Of a stretch of DNA of 64,000 nucleotides, positions 63,601 through 64,000 are shown piece after piece. This DNA comes from Hirsutella rhossiliensis. Lineage: Eukaryota; Ascomycota; Sordariomycetes; Hypocreales; Ophiocordycipitaceae. The position numbers were made by a program, and so were the translations under genes. The stretch lies in assembly GCF_020360975.1 (NCBI RefSeq), contig NW_025408688.1, positions 310,001 to 374,000 on the forward strand. Direction: 5' to 3'. The notes below the pieces were generated by a model. It had not been told where the DNA came from. It saw nothing but the letters and a program-made list of their open reading frames with translations, and searched no databases. Each line of letters begins with the position of its first letter. Within the stretch, counting starts at the first letter, position 1.

Positions 63601-64000
63601 TGGTTCACGCTCAACCCGAACGACATCACGAACCCGGTGAAGCTGAGACTGGCGGCGTACCGCACACGTGATCCTGAAGCGGCCGAGGCATTTCTGAGAA
63701 GCCTCGACATGGCATTCAAACGTGCGCGGCTGGCCATCTCGGACCCGTTGAGTTCGGCCGAATTCTTCCACCGGGAAATGACGTTGTTCCTCGAAAATTA
63801 CGTCAGAGTGGGCGAGGAGTCGGTATTCGGGCGCATCAGCCACTATTACGGCGCCGTGGAGACCAACGAGCGAGGGGCGCTTCATGTTCACGGACTGCTC
63901 TGGCTGCAGGGAAACGCGCATCTAAGCTCGATGCTTGTCGATATCCACGGCGAGGATCAAGCGGCATACCGAGAACGCATCGTCAGATACGTCGACAGCG
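60645..64000 (+). pseudogene. RepHel gene of Helitron H2, cut by window end
   Basis: Frames start at 60645 (RFQPIQAKQAPAEE) and continue at 60965 after a shift. The N-terminal region has RPIRPKEMENAE and VRPIQPKERGEAAG, repeats shared with H1, and many Arg-rich stretches. LQAEDLASALRYLEEEFAVK and QTWCTPVPHERKV lie at 61803-61915. A cysteine-rich block follows: CMLCYRK, CRSCF, CVECARC. Later frames carry YSIPGGQRQAVRYPRHVKGH, FTLNPNDITNPVKLRLAAYR-like sequence and the HUH core LHVHG at 63880-63894. The tyrosine motif and helicase lie outside the window. It is better preserved than H1, with an intact 421-codon first frame, but still frameshifted after 62230. Confidence 0.9.

Larger units (their letters stand above)
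57700..64000 (+). mobile_element. Helitron H2, runs off the window
   Basis: MYND gene (+), accessory gene (-), RepHel (+), with RepHel cut by the window end after the HUH motif. The left border is not resolved. It is about 80 percent similar to H1 in coding parts by eye and lies in the same orientation directly behind it, a head-to-tail pair. Confidence 0.82.

Noticed and set aside
1..64000. rDNA, tRNA genes, telomere repeat or centromeric satellite
   Set aside because: No matching conserved sequence was seen anywhere in the window.

Overview
This window looks like a transposon graveyard from a filamentous ascomycete, probably a sordariomycete and possibly Hypocreales. The reasons are a Tad1-type LINE with an RNase H domain, fungal Ty3/Gypsy and Ty1/Copia elements, a pogo-type transposase with a zinc-knuckle tail, FAR1/MULE and hAT transposases, fungal Helitrons with 55-64 bp introns, and a heat-labile-enterotoxin-like gene of a kind best known from hypocrealean pathogens. 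I found no housekeeping gene, rRNA, tRNA or CRISPR array. Almost every coding region is broken by small frameshifts.

Layout. 1-3997 (-) and 5115-10780 (+) are two nearly identical Gypsy elements in inverted orientation with a 163 bp LTR; the first runs off the window. Between them lie a Copia RT remnant and the N-terminal half of a pogo transposase. The C-terminal half of a pogo transposase resumes at 12360, beyond Gypsy copy B and a hAT fragment, so this is a nest. 13447-19331 (-) is a nearly full-length LINE. 19531-21879 (+) is a long MULE transposase ORF. 21950-23700 is an internally deleted Helitron (H3). A CACTG/CAGTG palindrome array (24229-24475), the tail of an unrelated Helitron helicase (24622-25233), a GC-rich minisatellite and a truncated second LINE follow.

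26702-30040 is a structurally complete LTR element with identical 194 bp LTRs and a 5 bp target duplication, but it encodes only Gag and a protease remnant. A related LTR split by a solo LTR follows (30046-30533). 30742-36150 is a third Gypsy element with a 190 bp LTR and chromodomain. Then come a MULE fragment (-), a hAT fragment (+) with palindromic subterminal repeats, a Copia 5' LTR with a tRNA-iMet-half primer site, a broken enterotoxin-A-like gene (41192-42850, -), and a Copia pol gene (44217-46600, -) split by a solo LTR.

46.8-64 kb holds two Helitrons head to tail (H1, H2; H2 leaves the window). The RepHel gene (HUH nuclease plus PIF1 helicase) runs on +. Upstream on - lies a spliced accessory gene conserved in H1, H2 and H3, with an intron at the same position and phase in H1 and H2. 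In H2 and H3 a MYND zinc-finger gene faces the 3' end of the accessory gene. This three-gene arrangement (MYND > < accessory, RepHel >) is the most interesting find in the window. The accessory product might act with RepHel in Helitron transposition and the MYND gene looks like captured host cargo; both roles are inference.
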